Shown: positions 49,100 through 60,134 of the stretch, piece after piece
How positions within the stretch are numbered: position 1 is the stretch's first letter
Layout: the number at the start of each line of letters is the position of its first letter
Assembly (NCBI GenBank): GCA_027579435.1
Contig: JANBPK010000806.1
Span: forward strand, 124,001 to 188,000
Source: Candolleomyces eurysporus
Taxonomy: Eukaryota; Basidiomycota; Agaricomycetes; Agaricales; Psathyrellaceae
DNA: 64,000 nt
Reading direction: 5' to 3'
The notes under the pieces: model-generated
What the model saw: only the letters and a program-made list of their open reading frames with translations
The model's database searches: none
What the model was told of the DNA's origin: nothing
Made by a program: the position numbers and the translations under genes

Positions 49100-49469
49100 T
49101 CGGTTTCTGTGATTGATCGCGCTTATATCTGCATCTCATACTCATGGATTTGATTTGATGCACAGGTATTGTTCTTCCTGGTCAATATCTATCGTTGCTT
49201 TGACTGTATTACTATCCAAATTTCTTCATCAGGCTCATGCAGTATTGAATTCAGGATTCTTCAAACAAGTTCATAGTGGCTTCAAAAAGTCTCGGCATGA
49301 GCTCATCCCCCAGGTCTTAGATCTCTCCCGCGTACCCAGTCTTCCGACACATTATCCAATAATCTGAATCTCCCAACGCGTCATAGCTCCATCCGTTTCA
49401 AACCAGTTAAATATGCCTTGCATAACCGTGTTCTCCCTAACAGCTTCTTGACATCCAACAGCTACCACT
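49100..49469. other. Intergenic, nothing recognised
   Basis: A 370-base spacer between tandem plus-strand genes with no coding potential recognised. Confidence 0.5.
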
Positions 49470-50183
49470 ATGTCCCAACGCAACCAATCTGGCACTTCCG
49501 GTTCAAATCTTTACGAAAAAGAGGGCCCCGACAGAGTTCATCACTTCGACCACACTACGGCGAATGGTACTGTTACTTTGGGACCCGCTTCCCAATGAGA
49601 CGACACAATCTCACTTTTCTTTCCAGACCCCACTTGGCATGACGAGCTCGATGAAGGTCTCACGAGGTCTGGTGCTCACTCCGGCCGTAATCCCCAACCG
49701 CATCGGAGCGCCCAGGCCTACGATGAAGTGATCTACACAGAGAAAGTCACCAAGGAGCTCGATAGTGAAGGCCATGTTATCTCAACAAACGTTGAGCGTG
49801 GTGGTCCCAGGGCCAGTGAATACGGCGCCAATGGTTTGTGCACTGCTTGACGCTGAATTTTTAGGTTGACCTTGCTATAGATCCTACCAGTGGAGTTCGT
49901 GTTGTTAATGGTTCCACCAGAGTACACATGTTCAACTCGGACGATTACGGTCGCACTGGACCCAGCCAGTTTGGAACCGAGGCTGAAAGGCTCGCAGCCT
50001 TTGAGGCTCGAGAGCATGTTCCTGGCCAAACCTCTCTGCCCGCTAAAGCGATGGGTACGTTCATCAAAATTTCATGCTTGGTCCCAGGATTTACATGGTT
50101 TTTCTCCAGGTCAAGCCGAAAGGGCAGCTGGGAAAACGACCACAAACCCGAATAAGTTCTCTCGGGGCGAACAGAGCTTATAA
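49470..50183 (+). CDS. Hypothetical small hydrophilic protein
   Basis: Exons 49470-49566, 49627-49833, 49881-50054 and 50110-50183 give 183 residues with phase-consistent GT..AG introns. It starts MSQRNQSGTSGSNLYEKEGP; each intron falls inside an N-D-P or M-G motif (TTANDPTWHDE, YGANDPTSGVR). It is polar, with no signal peptide, membrane segment or recognised domain. A decayed copy of its 3' end lies at 51101-51245, so the tandem duplication of this locus began inside this gene. Confidence 0.7.
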
Positions 50184-51100
50184 AGAAGACTTTTGCTAAG
50201 GCAGATCCACTAATAGTTTCATTTGTATCACATTCTATCTCTCTGTACAGTATTCTTTCGAACACGAGCAAAAACTAATAACTACCAATGGTTTGATAAA
50301 GACAAATTAGGCCGCACGATTTGTCGGTTTTGTAACATCTGTGCAATTCGTCGTCGCATACTATTATCAACCACTGATTCGGTCAGGCCTCTCATTCGAT
50401 CGTTTCTCATTTCATGTTTTCTCCGTCAAAATGAAAGCCTCATGTTATGACAGTTGCACTCATTGAACCTTGAATTATGGCACCACGAAGACCATCTTTT
50501 CCGGAGGAGCAAGCTCCAAAACGAAATGAATGTCGGACTACCGTTACACCAGTCACCATCCCCACTTGACCAGCAGCCTGACTGAAAGGTTGACGATGCT
50601 AATTAGCTTTCGCTTCTCCCTTTATTCCGCCTTCGAGGTCCCCCTCTAACTTTGATAATCCCAATTCCAAAGACCACCTCCCAGCCACGCTGGCAAGTCC
50701 AAAGCTGTTTCCAGTAGTGTAACAGCTTGAACCCTCGTGTCATGGGAAAGAGACACATCAAAGGTGTCTATCGCTACGTTGGCTGGCGGTAAGCCAGACC
50801 TTAAGAAGGCTTATGACGCTCAGCTGGATGCAACCATGAAGGAAACTGACGCCCTAAACTCGGATGTCACGAGCTGCAGAAGCACGGCGATGGAGCTGCT
50901 GCTGTACGCAAAAAGTTATTCAGAACTGACCGAGCTTTTCGAGAAGAGACGCTCCCTCACTCAACAATATCGAGAGGCAAACTACCGACACTGGCAGAAG
51001 ATGAACGAGGAGAAATAGCGGAGAGCAAAGAAGGCTCCACAACAGAGAGAGCACCGCCTTCCAAGCCCAAATCGAGGATTCATAACCGCCCATCGACCAT
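50018..51100 (+). repeat. Tandem duplication, copy 1 (gene 3' end, spacer, partial BFR1)
   Basis: This block is similar in order to 51101 to about 52650: the 3' end of the small hypothetical gene, its flank with TTCGAACACGAGCAA and CGCACGATT, then the BFR1 leader and 5' coding region. At the right edge, BFR1-like CATCGACCATATTTCTGGCA runs into AAACCTCTCTCCCC from the small gene, marking the junction. Confidence 0.85.
50658..51100 (+). pseudogene. Decayed partial copy of BFR1
   Basis: Aligns with the intact BFR1 downstream. The start ATG (51473) is ATC here (50658), TAA occurs at 50720, and about 630 bases equivalent to about 51690-52320 are missing, so SIATLAGGKP is followed within about 25 codons by TELFEKRRSLTQQYREANY. 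A 93-codon frame (50737-51018) remains open but has no ATG at its head and ends where intact BFR1 continues (EEK then stop). Confidence 0.85.
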
Positions 51101-51245
51101 ATTTCTGGCAAAACCTCTCTCCCCACTAGAGCTATGGGTATTACGTACCTCGCCGGGATTGACATGGTTTCTTTCCGGGACATGCTGGAGGGGCAGCCCA
51201 AATAATTTCTACCAGGGAGAAGGGAGCTTCTAAAGAAGAATATGC
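51101..51245 (+). pseudogene. Decayed 3' fragment of the small hypothetical gene
   Basis: Similar to 50018-50183. The splice region and last exon are recognisable (TTCTGGCAAAACCTCTC, CTATGGGTA, GAGGGGCAGCCCAAATAA, GAGCTTCTAAAGAAG) but indels and stops destroy the frame. No start or upstream exons accompany it. Confidence 0.75.
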
Positions 51246-52650
51246 CCAAGGCAAAGGAACTGAGAACTTGATTTGTATCGTATTCTCATCTCTCTGCAAA
51301 GCGGTCTTTCGAACACGAGCAATTAAATATTGTGGCGACAATTTGATGAAATCAAATTAGTTCGCACGATTGTCCGGTTTTGTGGAATGAGGAAGATTCG
51401 TGTTGTCGCCGCAGAATTGGCTTTTTGCTTCTCCCTCTATCTCGCCTTCAAAATCATCCTTAAACTTTAATAATGCCAATTCCAAAGACCGCCTCCAACG
51501 CAGGTTCCGGTGCCAAGTCCAAGGCTGCTTCCAGCAGTGAAGCAGCAACCTCCGCGTTATGGGAAAAGGACACGTCGGACGTGACTATCGCCACGTTGGC
51601 TGGTGGTAAGCCAGACAAGAAGGCATACGACGCTCAGCAGGATGCTATCAAGAAGGAAATAGACGACCTCCAGGTCAAACTCGTATGTTGCATCCCCCTG
51701 CAGCTCGTTACTTCCAGCCTGCAAGCTCACCGACATCTTAGAGTGCTGCTCGCGATAAAATCGCACTCGCGACTGGTGGCTCTGGGCCAGTTAATGACCG
51801 ACGAACTGAGCTGCGTGCTGAGCTGGACGAAATACGAGGACACCAGTCCGACAACAAGTTGTCCAGAGGCAAGATCTTCGATCAAATGAAGGCGCATCAG
51901 GAGACTCTTCAGAAGCAGGTATGTACATGATCTTTCTACGTTCCCAAATCCCACACAACTCTGACCTTTTTTTTTAGATCAAGGATTTGCAGGCTGCCAA
52001 ATCCAAGACTCCCTTCAAAACTGTCGCTGAAGTGGATGCCCATATTGCGTGGGTGCAGTCTATTTCTCATTCACCCTGTCTGACATGGCCATCGCAGAAA
52101 ACTGGAAAAGCAGGTAGAGTCTGGGAGCATGAAATTGGCCGAGGAGAAGCGAGCCCTCGCTGAAATCAGCACTTCACGACGCAGTCGTAGAGCTGTCGAG
52201 GGCTTCGAGGCGGCCCAAGCTTCCATCGATTCTACCAAGCAGGCTATTGACGAGCTCAAGAAAGAGCTGGATGACCCCGAGGCAAAGGCAGCCGCGGAAA
52301 AATTTGAAGCGATCAAGAAAGAGCTAGAGGAGCTTCAGAAGCAGGGTGATGAAGCTGCTGCTGGCCGCAAGAAGTTGTTCAGCGAACGTGATTCCATTCA
52401 GGCACAACTGACTGAGCTCTTCGAGAAGAAACGCTCCCTTACTCAACAATACCGAGAGGCAAACGACCGGCACTGGCAGAAGATTAACGAGGAGAGACAA
52501 CGAAGAGCAGAGAAGGCTCGACTACAGAGAGCAGCTGAAGAGAAAGCCAAGAAGAAGGAAGTCGCGGACCGCTTGCTGGAAGAGGCCCAGATCCCCGCCT
52601 TCCAAGCACAAGTCGAGGATTGTCAAACACTCATCGACCATCTTTCTGGC
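51101..52650 (+). repeat. Tandem duplication, copy 2 (contains intact BFR1 5' region)
   Basis: Second copy of the block at 50018-51100. The left edge is the pseudogene fragment above; homology continues through the spacer and BFR1 coding region to about 52650, where TCATCGACCATCTTTCTGGCA is the counterpart of the copy-1 right edge. Confidence 0.8.
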
Positions 52651-53367
52651 AAGTCCTCTGGCAGTGTGACTTTGAAGACTGCCGCTGCGACCGAAGGAAA
52701 GGCCGCTGTCGCCGGTGTGCCAAAACTCGAACTCCGCAAAGTCGAGGCCGAGAGTATTCCAGAAGGCTCGATAGTTCGCAAGAAGAAGGGCGACGACGAA
52801 GAAAACTATTTCGTTGGCAAAAGCAAGAGCAAAGGCAAGAAAACGCCCAAGGCCGAGAGTCCTGCTACTCCCTCAACACCCAGTGCGAACCTTCAGCTCC
52901 CTCTCCCAACTCTTTCCGCACTTCTGGCGCTTTCGATACCTCCTCCCGCTTCGCCAGCGGACGTTCCTCGTGTCATCGAGGACCTCCAGACGAAGAAGGC
53001 TTGGTTTGAAGCCAACCAAGAACGCGTCACTGCTGAGAACATTGCCAAAGCCAAGGCTCGGATCGAGCAATTGAACCAAGAAGAGAGCAAATCATCCGGA
53101 GACTGGGGAGCACCACCAAAGGCTCGGACCGAGAAATCGAACCAAGAGGACAGCTCATCTGGAGGCTGGGGAACAGCATCAGGGGCTCAGGCTGAGCAAT
53201 CGAACCAAGAAGCGGGCAGTTCATCCGCTGACTGGGGAGGATCCACAGGCTGGGGAGTAGAACCAGGTCAGTATCATTTGTTCCCTCGTTCCATTGGCTT
53301 GGTTTACTCATCTGTGTTCGATCTTTCAGCTGCCGAGGAAGGCGAAGCGGGGAAGGTAGAGGAGTAG
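51473..53367 (+). CDS. BFR1: Bfr1-like mRNP / nuclear segregation protein
   Basis: Exons 51473-51682, 51742-51918, 51978-52048, 52098-53266 and 53330-53367; 554 residues. A long coiled coil with the Bfr1 pattern: IATLAGGKPDKKAYDAQ near the start, FKTVAEVDAHIAKLEKQVES, FSERDSIQAQLTELFEKKRS, and REANDRHWQKINEERQRRAE. Yeast Bfr1 is a polysome- and ER-associated RNA-binding protein linked to ploidy and brefeldin resistance. After a basic linker (KSKSKGKKTPKAE) and a Leu/Pro-rich segment, the C-terminus carries three repeats with Trp-Gly motifs and ends EAGKVEE. The upstream copy at 50658-51100 is a pseudogene. Confidence 0.9.
53053..53250 (+). repeat. Three 63-66 bp coding repeats with WG motifs
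   Basis: Units start at 53053, 53119 and 53182. Each encodes roughly AR/Q-x-E-(Q/K)-x-NQE, a Ser-rich patch, and x-WG: SSGDWGAPPK, SSGGWGTAS and SSADWGGSTGWGV. The DNA units remain visibly similar, so the expansion is recent or constrained. Confidence 0.75.
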
Positions 53368-53996
53368 TTTCCTCCTTGCTATGCACGACATTGGTTGTCC
53401 CAATTGTTTAACCAAAACCGCACATACATCTACCTTTGCTACCTTACATCTGCTGCTTGTCCTTGAGACATTGAAGACAGGAATAGCATTAAATATCCCC
53501 TTCCAACATGAATAAGTTTAAAAGGACCCATTTTATTGAGTGACTTCTCAAAGTCGACTGTCTTTGACTGAAAGACGATCCTCCTCAGTGACGACGCAGC
53601 GCCTACGTGCAGTTAGAGTCATCTTATATCAACGTACCCTATTATCGAGGAGGCCTGAGTCAAAACAAGGCATTTAGTCTACAGGTACGAGATGACGGGG
53701 GTAAATAGATAATATTGATAACAAGAGAGCAAGCTAATTCTTTACACTATTAAAGGGAGCGGACAAGGTATAGTGTTCGATTGATACAGCAGCGATAATA
53801 AGGTTAAAACAAGGAGAAGAGGAGAACATAGACGAAAAAAGGAGCGAGGGATGGCAGAAGATCGGTGCTTCAAATTCCAAGAAAGTCCGCACGGAGAGCA
53901 AAAAAAAGAGGAAGAAAAAAAACCACACAAACAAACGCGAATAATAACCGAAACGCAAACATGACGGGAAAAGAGAAGAAAGAAGGCAAGAGTCCT
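53368..53996. other. Convergent 3' flanks
   Basis: A 629-base spacer between BFR1 and the RFX gene; A/G-rich near 53800-53990. No gene recognised. Confidence 0.5.
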
Positions 53997-56971
53997 CTAC
54001 TGGGATGACTGGTCTGGCTTGGTGTCGTTGTCATGTTCTGAATCGCTAGCCGGAGTTCCAGTGGCGCTGAGTGATCCCAGGTCATGCGGGTTGAAGGAGG
54101 TGCCGTCAAAAGGGTTGGCTGATCCAGTGAAATCAGCAAAGGCTAAAGAGGCTTGATGGCCTGAAGAAAGAGATTCGTCCTGCGCAGCGGAGGAATCCAT
54201 GTAATTAATCGTACCGTATGGATCAGCACCGAAAGAAGTGGGGTCAAGCGGTCCCGTAGGGAAATCTTGCTGCAAGGCGGCCAACATACTCGAGGACGTG
54301 GGGGTCTGGGCCATCATGTGGCTGGCCCTGGCATCGAGTGCGCCAAAGTTCTCCTGTCCTGCCATGGGTGACAGTGAGAGATACTGCTGCTGCATCATGG
54401 GTTCGACAGATGCGGCAACAGAGTTGGTCGACAACGCAACAGTTCGCAGAACATTGACGGCGATCCAGTCGCTGGAAGGAGAAGCACACACATCAATTCA
54501 TGAGACAGATGATCAAATGAAAAGTTGACGTACTCCAGGAAAAGTTTCAATATTTGGAAAGCACCGAAAGCGGGGTCGCTGCGGATAGTCTGGAAACAAA
54601 GTTAGCCCTTGTGTCAATCAGTATAGAGGCGAACAGAAACTCACCAAATCCCTCATAACCTGGCTCGTCACGTATCCCCAACGAATCAGAACGCTCCTTG
54701 AGTTCATAACACCTCGCTCCTCCGTCGCAACATGGGAAGCGCGTCCAGCTCCCATGAGCCTCTCGCAGCATTTATCCGCCCAAGCCATCACCTCATTCAC
54801 AGGTTCACTGCTTTGAGAAATGGTCGCCAGTAGAGCTTTAAATTCGCCTTCCAACAGCTGAACCAAATCTTCATGACGGCAGTTGCAAACGAGAGCAGAT
54901 TGATTGCGAACAGATTCGAAATCAACCTTGTCCCAGGAGCGGCGCATTTCTGTCAATTGCTTCGGGTTCGTGAGGACAGTGTTGAGAGCTTGGGTGACTT
55001 GGTAGATATCCAGGTATCGCACTGATAGCAATCATCAATAAAAGTGTAGAAATCTCGACAAAGCGTCAACTACTCACAAACAAGGTGACCGAATCGTGCA
55101 CCTAGCTCGACCTTGGGCTCGACAAAGGTGTTTCCATAGCCTTCAAGAGCCATAAGGAGAATCTTCTCCATCTTGACGGCAAGGGAGCGAAGCTGCGACA
55201 GTGTAGCGGTCGGAATAGGAGACAACATCTGAAGTCTAAGGAATTCGAGAATTTCCTGCAACCCCCACGAGTTAGCTTATCAGACTAGAACCCAGTCAAA
55301 TGTTCACACTCACGTCATAAACAATGGCATCCGCCTTCGCCATAAGGCCCGCAATAGCAGGAGCGTGCACAATCTCGCGGTGTTGGCCACTCAAGTTGTT
55401 CCAGAAAGTGCGAACGTTCATCTCAAACTGATCGATCCTGTAGGATTTGACGTTTTCCAGGAGCAGGTCAAGGTGATCTTGGAACCACCCCCAAACTTCT
55501 CGTGCAGCAATGTTGTGCGGGGAGGCAGAGCTTGACCCGAGGGCATCTTCGATCGAGGGGAAATGAGGCATCTGGCGGACCGAGTTCGTCTGAGGGTGCT
55601 GATAAGATGAAGCGCTAGCGCTGGCGGGGGAATGAGCCTGCAAGTCCAAAGCACCGCCGTGCTGAGGATGTCTACGGATCGAGGCTTCATGGTACGCAGA
55701 GGGGCGTTGAGACGACTGCGCTTGAGAAAGCAAATTAGCGGCCGTCGGTGTCTTGTCACTCATCTCATCGCCAAACACTGCATTTTTGACTGCGTCGCTG
55801 AGAACGAGGGAGCTTCGCTTGGATCCAGCGGCAGAGCCTCCCTCAGAGTCGTCATCGTCGTCTTCGTCCGAGCGGCCCTCGCCGCGCTCCTGGGCCTCCT
55901 GTTCGTTCTTCGCACGATTCGCCTGGGCTTGAGCGTTGGATGTCGCCACATACTCACGCAGCCAGTCAATTTCGGATGTGGTGATCGCCCTAATGCCACA
56001 ATCTGGTAGCCGACGTTCCCGATGAGAAAAGGGGGCGTTTCCTCGAGAAAACAATTAACCGAGCACTCACAGTGGTACTTGCTGTTCCCTCTAACACCCA
56101 AACGCCGCGTTTTAATGGTTGGGAAGCAGAGGCGGATGGCCTTTCCAAGTGTGGCGGTGTTTATGTGAGGAATTCCATATTGATCACAGACTCTTCGATA
56201 AGAGAAGTAGAGGCCTTGCCGGGGAACATTCCCATCAGGGTAAGGGGCATAGTTTGCAGAGAGCCTAAAACGGGCAGCGTCAGAAATGAATATGCAGGGG
56301 AGAACAAAAAGCACTGGATACGGACCATGCCTGGACGAAGATTTGCTTTGCCCTGTCAGAGGCACTGGTGGTGGTAGCAGCACGGACGTTGGCGGCGAGC
56401 TTGTCAAGCCCATGATCCGAGGCGAGATTCATCCTCCCAAAGGCTCCAGCGGCGTGCATGGCCTCCTGGCTAGGGGGCATCTGGTGGGCGGGATACATCG
56501 ATGGGTAATCGTTGCTGGGATTCCCCAGGAAAAGTGACATATCCTCCGTCTCGCTCGAAGAAGAGTGGACGCTGTCGGTATCGCGGGGATAGGGAGACGC
56601 TGCTGCCCGGGCTCGGATGTGGCTCGCACGAAGAGGCCCCTTGAGAGCAGGATTGGTGATGTTGTGATTTGGGGGCTGCGTGAAAGACAAAGTATGAGCC
56701 TATGAGAGCCTTTAAGGAGGGAGGACGGGTGTGGGCGCCTAGTACTCACAGCATCGTGCATCTGGTGGGGGCCGAGCCCATACGTGGCCCTGTAAATGTC
56801 GTCGTCGAGGACTCCTGAGTGCATGCGCTGCATCGCTCCATGGGCCGACTGGGGGCGGGAATGGCTCGAGTGGGTCGAGGAGGACGATAGCGAGTTTGAG
56901 CGCGAGTGGAGGGAGTGGAAGTCGAGGCCTGGCACGTTTGTCGGCATCATCTGCATGTTGACAGCGGTCAT
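53997..56971 (-). CDS. RFX-family transcription factor
   Basis: Exons 56971-56750, 56675-56326, 56264-56071, 56002-55314, 55255-55078, 55021-54645, 54590-54534 and 54471-53997; about 846 residues. The winged-helix RFX domain is unmistakable: QIFVQAWLSANYAPYPDG, GLYFSYRRVCDQYGIPHINT, and TLGKAIRLCFPTIKTRRLG followed by RGNSKYHYCGI. The conserved C-terminal region (VEPKVELGARFGHLVLRYLD, SEPVNEVMAWADKCC) follows. Fungal members (Crt1, Sak1) repress DNA-damage genes or control cell-cycle exit. An A5 run (54540-54544, plus strand) shifts the 57-nt exon; with four bases the exon joins in frame. The first ATG (56971) is used. Confidence 0.92.
54540..54544 (-). other. Homopolymer frame break in the RFX gene
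   Basis: The exon 54590-54534 is 57 bases, which leaves the following exon (DWIAVNVLRTVALS) out of phase. With a T4 instead of T5 the junction reads LKLFLDDWIAVN, as the family expects. This is probably a base-call error. Confidence 0.65.
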
Positions 56972-57416
56972 CTCCAGGAGGCGGGTGTCGGGGGCGGCGG
57001 GGATGGATCGAAAGGGCAAATCAAGATAAAATCAAACGACGGTGGGGTCTCCTTGCTACAAGGAGGCTGAGCAGCGGTCCAGCGCCGGAAAAGCAAGAAA
57101 CGGGGAAGAAAAGAGTGGCTTGTTGGCGGTCAAGGCGCCGGGGAGAAAAAAGATGAAAAAAANGAGCAGAAGGCTCTTGAAGAGGACTGCACACTGCGAA
57201 TACGGAACGAAGACGATGGAAAGGCTCCCGCCGACGACGACGATAATTGAGCGGATAGCCGTTGGCGATTCGGAAAGAAAGTGCTGGTAACTATGATACT
57301 TGAGGCAGACGTAGGTAGTCAAGGAAACAACTCCGCTAACACAAAACTCTCGCGCTAGGACCGTATAGCACCCAAACAAACAATCCCATTTGCACAACAA
57401 TAATTACTTCCTACAG
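56972..57416. other. RFX upstream region and PPN1 3' flank
   Basis: A 445-base spacer, containing an A7-N at 57163. No gene recognised. Confidence 0.5.
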
Positions 57417-60134
57417 CTACCAGGCTCCCGCAAACATGTACTTTTTAAATTTCTTGCGCAGCTTCACCCGCTTATCGTCCGCAACTCGCCGTGCAAGGCG
57501 CACCCACGACGGGATCGTCAGGTCCTCCATCCTGTACGGCGCGTACTTGGACCTCGTCACGCTCGCATCCAGCAGCTCCTCGGGCAGGAACTGCGGGGGT
57601 ATGGGGTACTCAAACGCTTCAGCTCCCGAGTCCTCGTCGGGCCTCAGCCTTTCCAGGGGGAAGGTGACGTATTCCAGCTCGTATCTTGGCGGGTTCGTCT
57701 TGTTCGCATCGTCGAGATTTGGCATATTGTACTGGAAAAGAAAGATAATCTCAGCATCCTGACACTCCATCATGCTCGTCAACGACCGTACCTGTGCATA
57801 TCCCAACGGTGACCAAAATGTGTTCGTCCTGGAAGGGGAATCCTCATCAGAGTTCCATGGCTCGTCCAGATGACATTTCCACGAGTTCTCATATTTCGGC
57901 TTTTTGCAGAGGGACGTTTTATTGCCTCCATCCCCACGCCTGTGGCCATGCTTGCGCTTAGGGGGCTTCTTGCTCCTCTTCTTCTTCTTCTTCTTCTGCT
58001 CGACGTTCTCTCGCGTCTCGGTCACATTGTATGAGAAGATCCTGAAGCTGGGAAGGTACTGAGGCACAACACTGGGTGCGACGTTGACGACCACGTATTC
58101 GTCGTAGTTGACCTTCTTGGGAGCTGGAAGCGCTTTGAATTCGTTCAAGAGAACATCATACAGTGCCTCGTCGTTGCCTGTTGCATGAAGCTGCTTCTTT
58201 TCCTCTGGGATAATATCCAAATCAATGGACTCGAGGAAGAAGAACTGTCAGACGGTGTAAGCATCCCCCCCCTTGAGATCTAGTTTCACAAGTGAATGCG
58301 TACGTGATCAATGTTCATATGCTGTGCGCAACCAATTTATCAGTGTTTCATTCGATATGCAGGGCTTAAGCAGGACATACCCCAAACAGATGGCCCACCA
58401 CAACATTCTGAAAACGAAGAGCCAGCTCTACGTATCGAACATACTGTAAGGGTTTTCCCAAACCAATCAGAACAACTGAGAAAAAAAAAAAGAGGGTGTA
58501 CAGATAAAACATACGCATTCTGGGAAGTAGTTTCCAGGTGAAGGAGGAACATGGCCTATAGCGTGTAACGTTTCTTTAGCACCCTAGAAACTCCAAGGAT
58601 CCGGGTATGCTAGTAGCCCTCACCTGATATGTACACCTAGATACGCGCGGACAAATGTCAGGATAAAGTCCTTTTCTAGAAGGCGCGTAGCCAACTCACT
58701 TTCATGTCGCGATCGTAGTAAGATTGCAGCTGGACCTCCAACCAATCCAACTCGAGGTTTCCTGGGTCTTCCGGGTCATCATATGGACATCCGTTCACAG
58801 CTAGATGAAAAATGTAAGATACGAAGAAATCGTAGGACAAAGTATAAATAGAGTGCACATACCCTTATTGGAGTCGTAGAAGTACAAGGTATTGAGGCTG
58901 ATAATGGCTAGTTCATCTGGGAAGATTTCTGTGGCGTAGTAGGCTCCACGCTGGAAGACCTGACGATAGGTAAACGGAATGAAAGCCTCCCAAATCCTGA
59001 GGTAATTACGATTGGTTCATACCACTGTGAAGAGGATGAGAAAGGCAAGTGGCTTACGAAGAAAACTCTGTGGTAATGCGATTGGGTCCTGTAATTGGAC
59101 AGACGAGTGATGTTAGTGTTGTTCTATTAGTAGCTCAAGGCCTAGCAAGTGTACCTGGGCTCAAGATATTCTTAGAACATAACGCAATTAGTGACTGGAA
59201 GCAAGGCTATGAGAGAAATCAACCTACGTGCGCTGGAAATGGCAATACGAGGGCAGCGGGTATTCAGTTGAGAGCACCGAACAGGCAGGTTTCAGAACCA
59301 CTACTTACGCCATATGTCATTATTACCTGCAGGTTCGCAGCACCGATGAGGCAGGTGAAGTGGAGAAACAGATAGGGCGGAACATACCTAGACTAGGAAC
59401 CACGGGAATACCACGGCGAGTGAAGGTGTGTTGCATCTTTGCCGTAACCGCCCTGTTCAAGTCGAATATTTCATCAGGTGTTCGAGGAATCTGGTGGTCA
59501 TTGTCGTGTCTAGTGGAGCGAGCGTGTTGAAATTAGCCAGCTGCGGCCTCGAGGCAGCGGCGTTCCACGCACCTCGCACTATCGCCCGTCCCTAAAAGCG
59601 CGAAATTAGTGGACATTAATAGAAACAGAAAGCTCGCGGTTCGCGTACATATCACAAAGTCGATTTCGTGCGCCCAGTTCTTGGCAAGGAAGTCCAATGT
59701 AAAGTTGGTAAGTCGAAACGGGGAGTCGCACTCGCTAAGGAAGGAAGGTAGGTAACAAACATTCATCGATAAGGGCGCAGATGCGGAGGCGTTTTCGAGA
59801 GACTCACGAATAGGCGCTCCCATAGTACCCCGAATTGTTCTTGTTCTTTTTCTTACTTTCGTGATCTTTCCTGTGACAAGCCTTGGATTCGTCGGACTCG
59901 GGCCTGTAGTGCCCATCCGGGTGCATATCAGTTATGTGGAGGAATCTTCCGTGCAGTTTCCTTGGTTCTGGATGATCAGACGAGCGCATATATTAGCATT
60001 GATGCCTGAACGAGTCGGTAGAACCACATACTGGAGACAGCGCCGGGCATTTGGAGGGGCACCTGAAGGGCGGCCCCTAGCCCCTCAGCGATCCCGAGGC
60101 TGAGGACCACGAACACGAGGGAGACCGCCAACAT
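57417..60134 (-). CDS. PPN1: Endopolyphosphatase (vacuolar)
   Basis: Seventeen exons, 565 residues: 60134-60032, 59967-59808, 59734-59649, 59591-59573, 59509-59388, 59326-59309, 59232-59228, 59170-59155, 59088-59058, 58996-58863, 58800-58700, 58636-58624, 58555-58515, 58443-58381, 58321-58304, 58244-57792 and 57731-57417. It cleaves inorganic polyphosphate. The N-terminal hydrophobic segment (SLVFVVLSLGIA) is a likely membrane anchor. Metallophosphatase signatures: FLHITDMHPDGHY, IDFVIWTGDSARHDND, GNNDIWPHNILSPGPNRITT, YISGHVPPSPGNYFPEC and VVGHLFGHMNIDHFFF. The C-terminal SPLGYAQYNMPN and YRMEDLTIPSWVRLA match the family. A Lys-rich stretch (EQKKKKKKRSKKPPKRKHGH) lies within. Confidence 0.94.
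59228..59232 (-). other. 5-nt micro-exon of PPN1
   Basis: CGCAC is bounded by TTTCCAG on one side and GTAGGT on the other. It supplies exactly P-H in the conserved NND-(W/F/Y)-PHNI motif between exons GNNDIW and NILSPG. The flanking exons are 18 and 16 nt. Confidence 0.8.

Noticed and set aside
50737..51018. Residual 93-codon BFR1-like frame as a real small gene
   Set aside because: It lacks an in-frame ATG, an upstream stop separates it from the ancestral start, and a large internal deletion is evident.
59049..59530. Plus-strand ORFs of 100-108 codons
   Set aside because: They lie antisense over PPN1 exons and introns whose spliced product matches a conserved enzyme.
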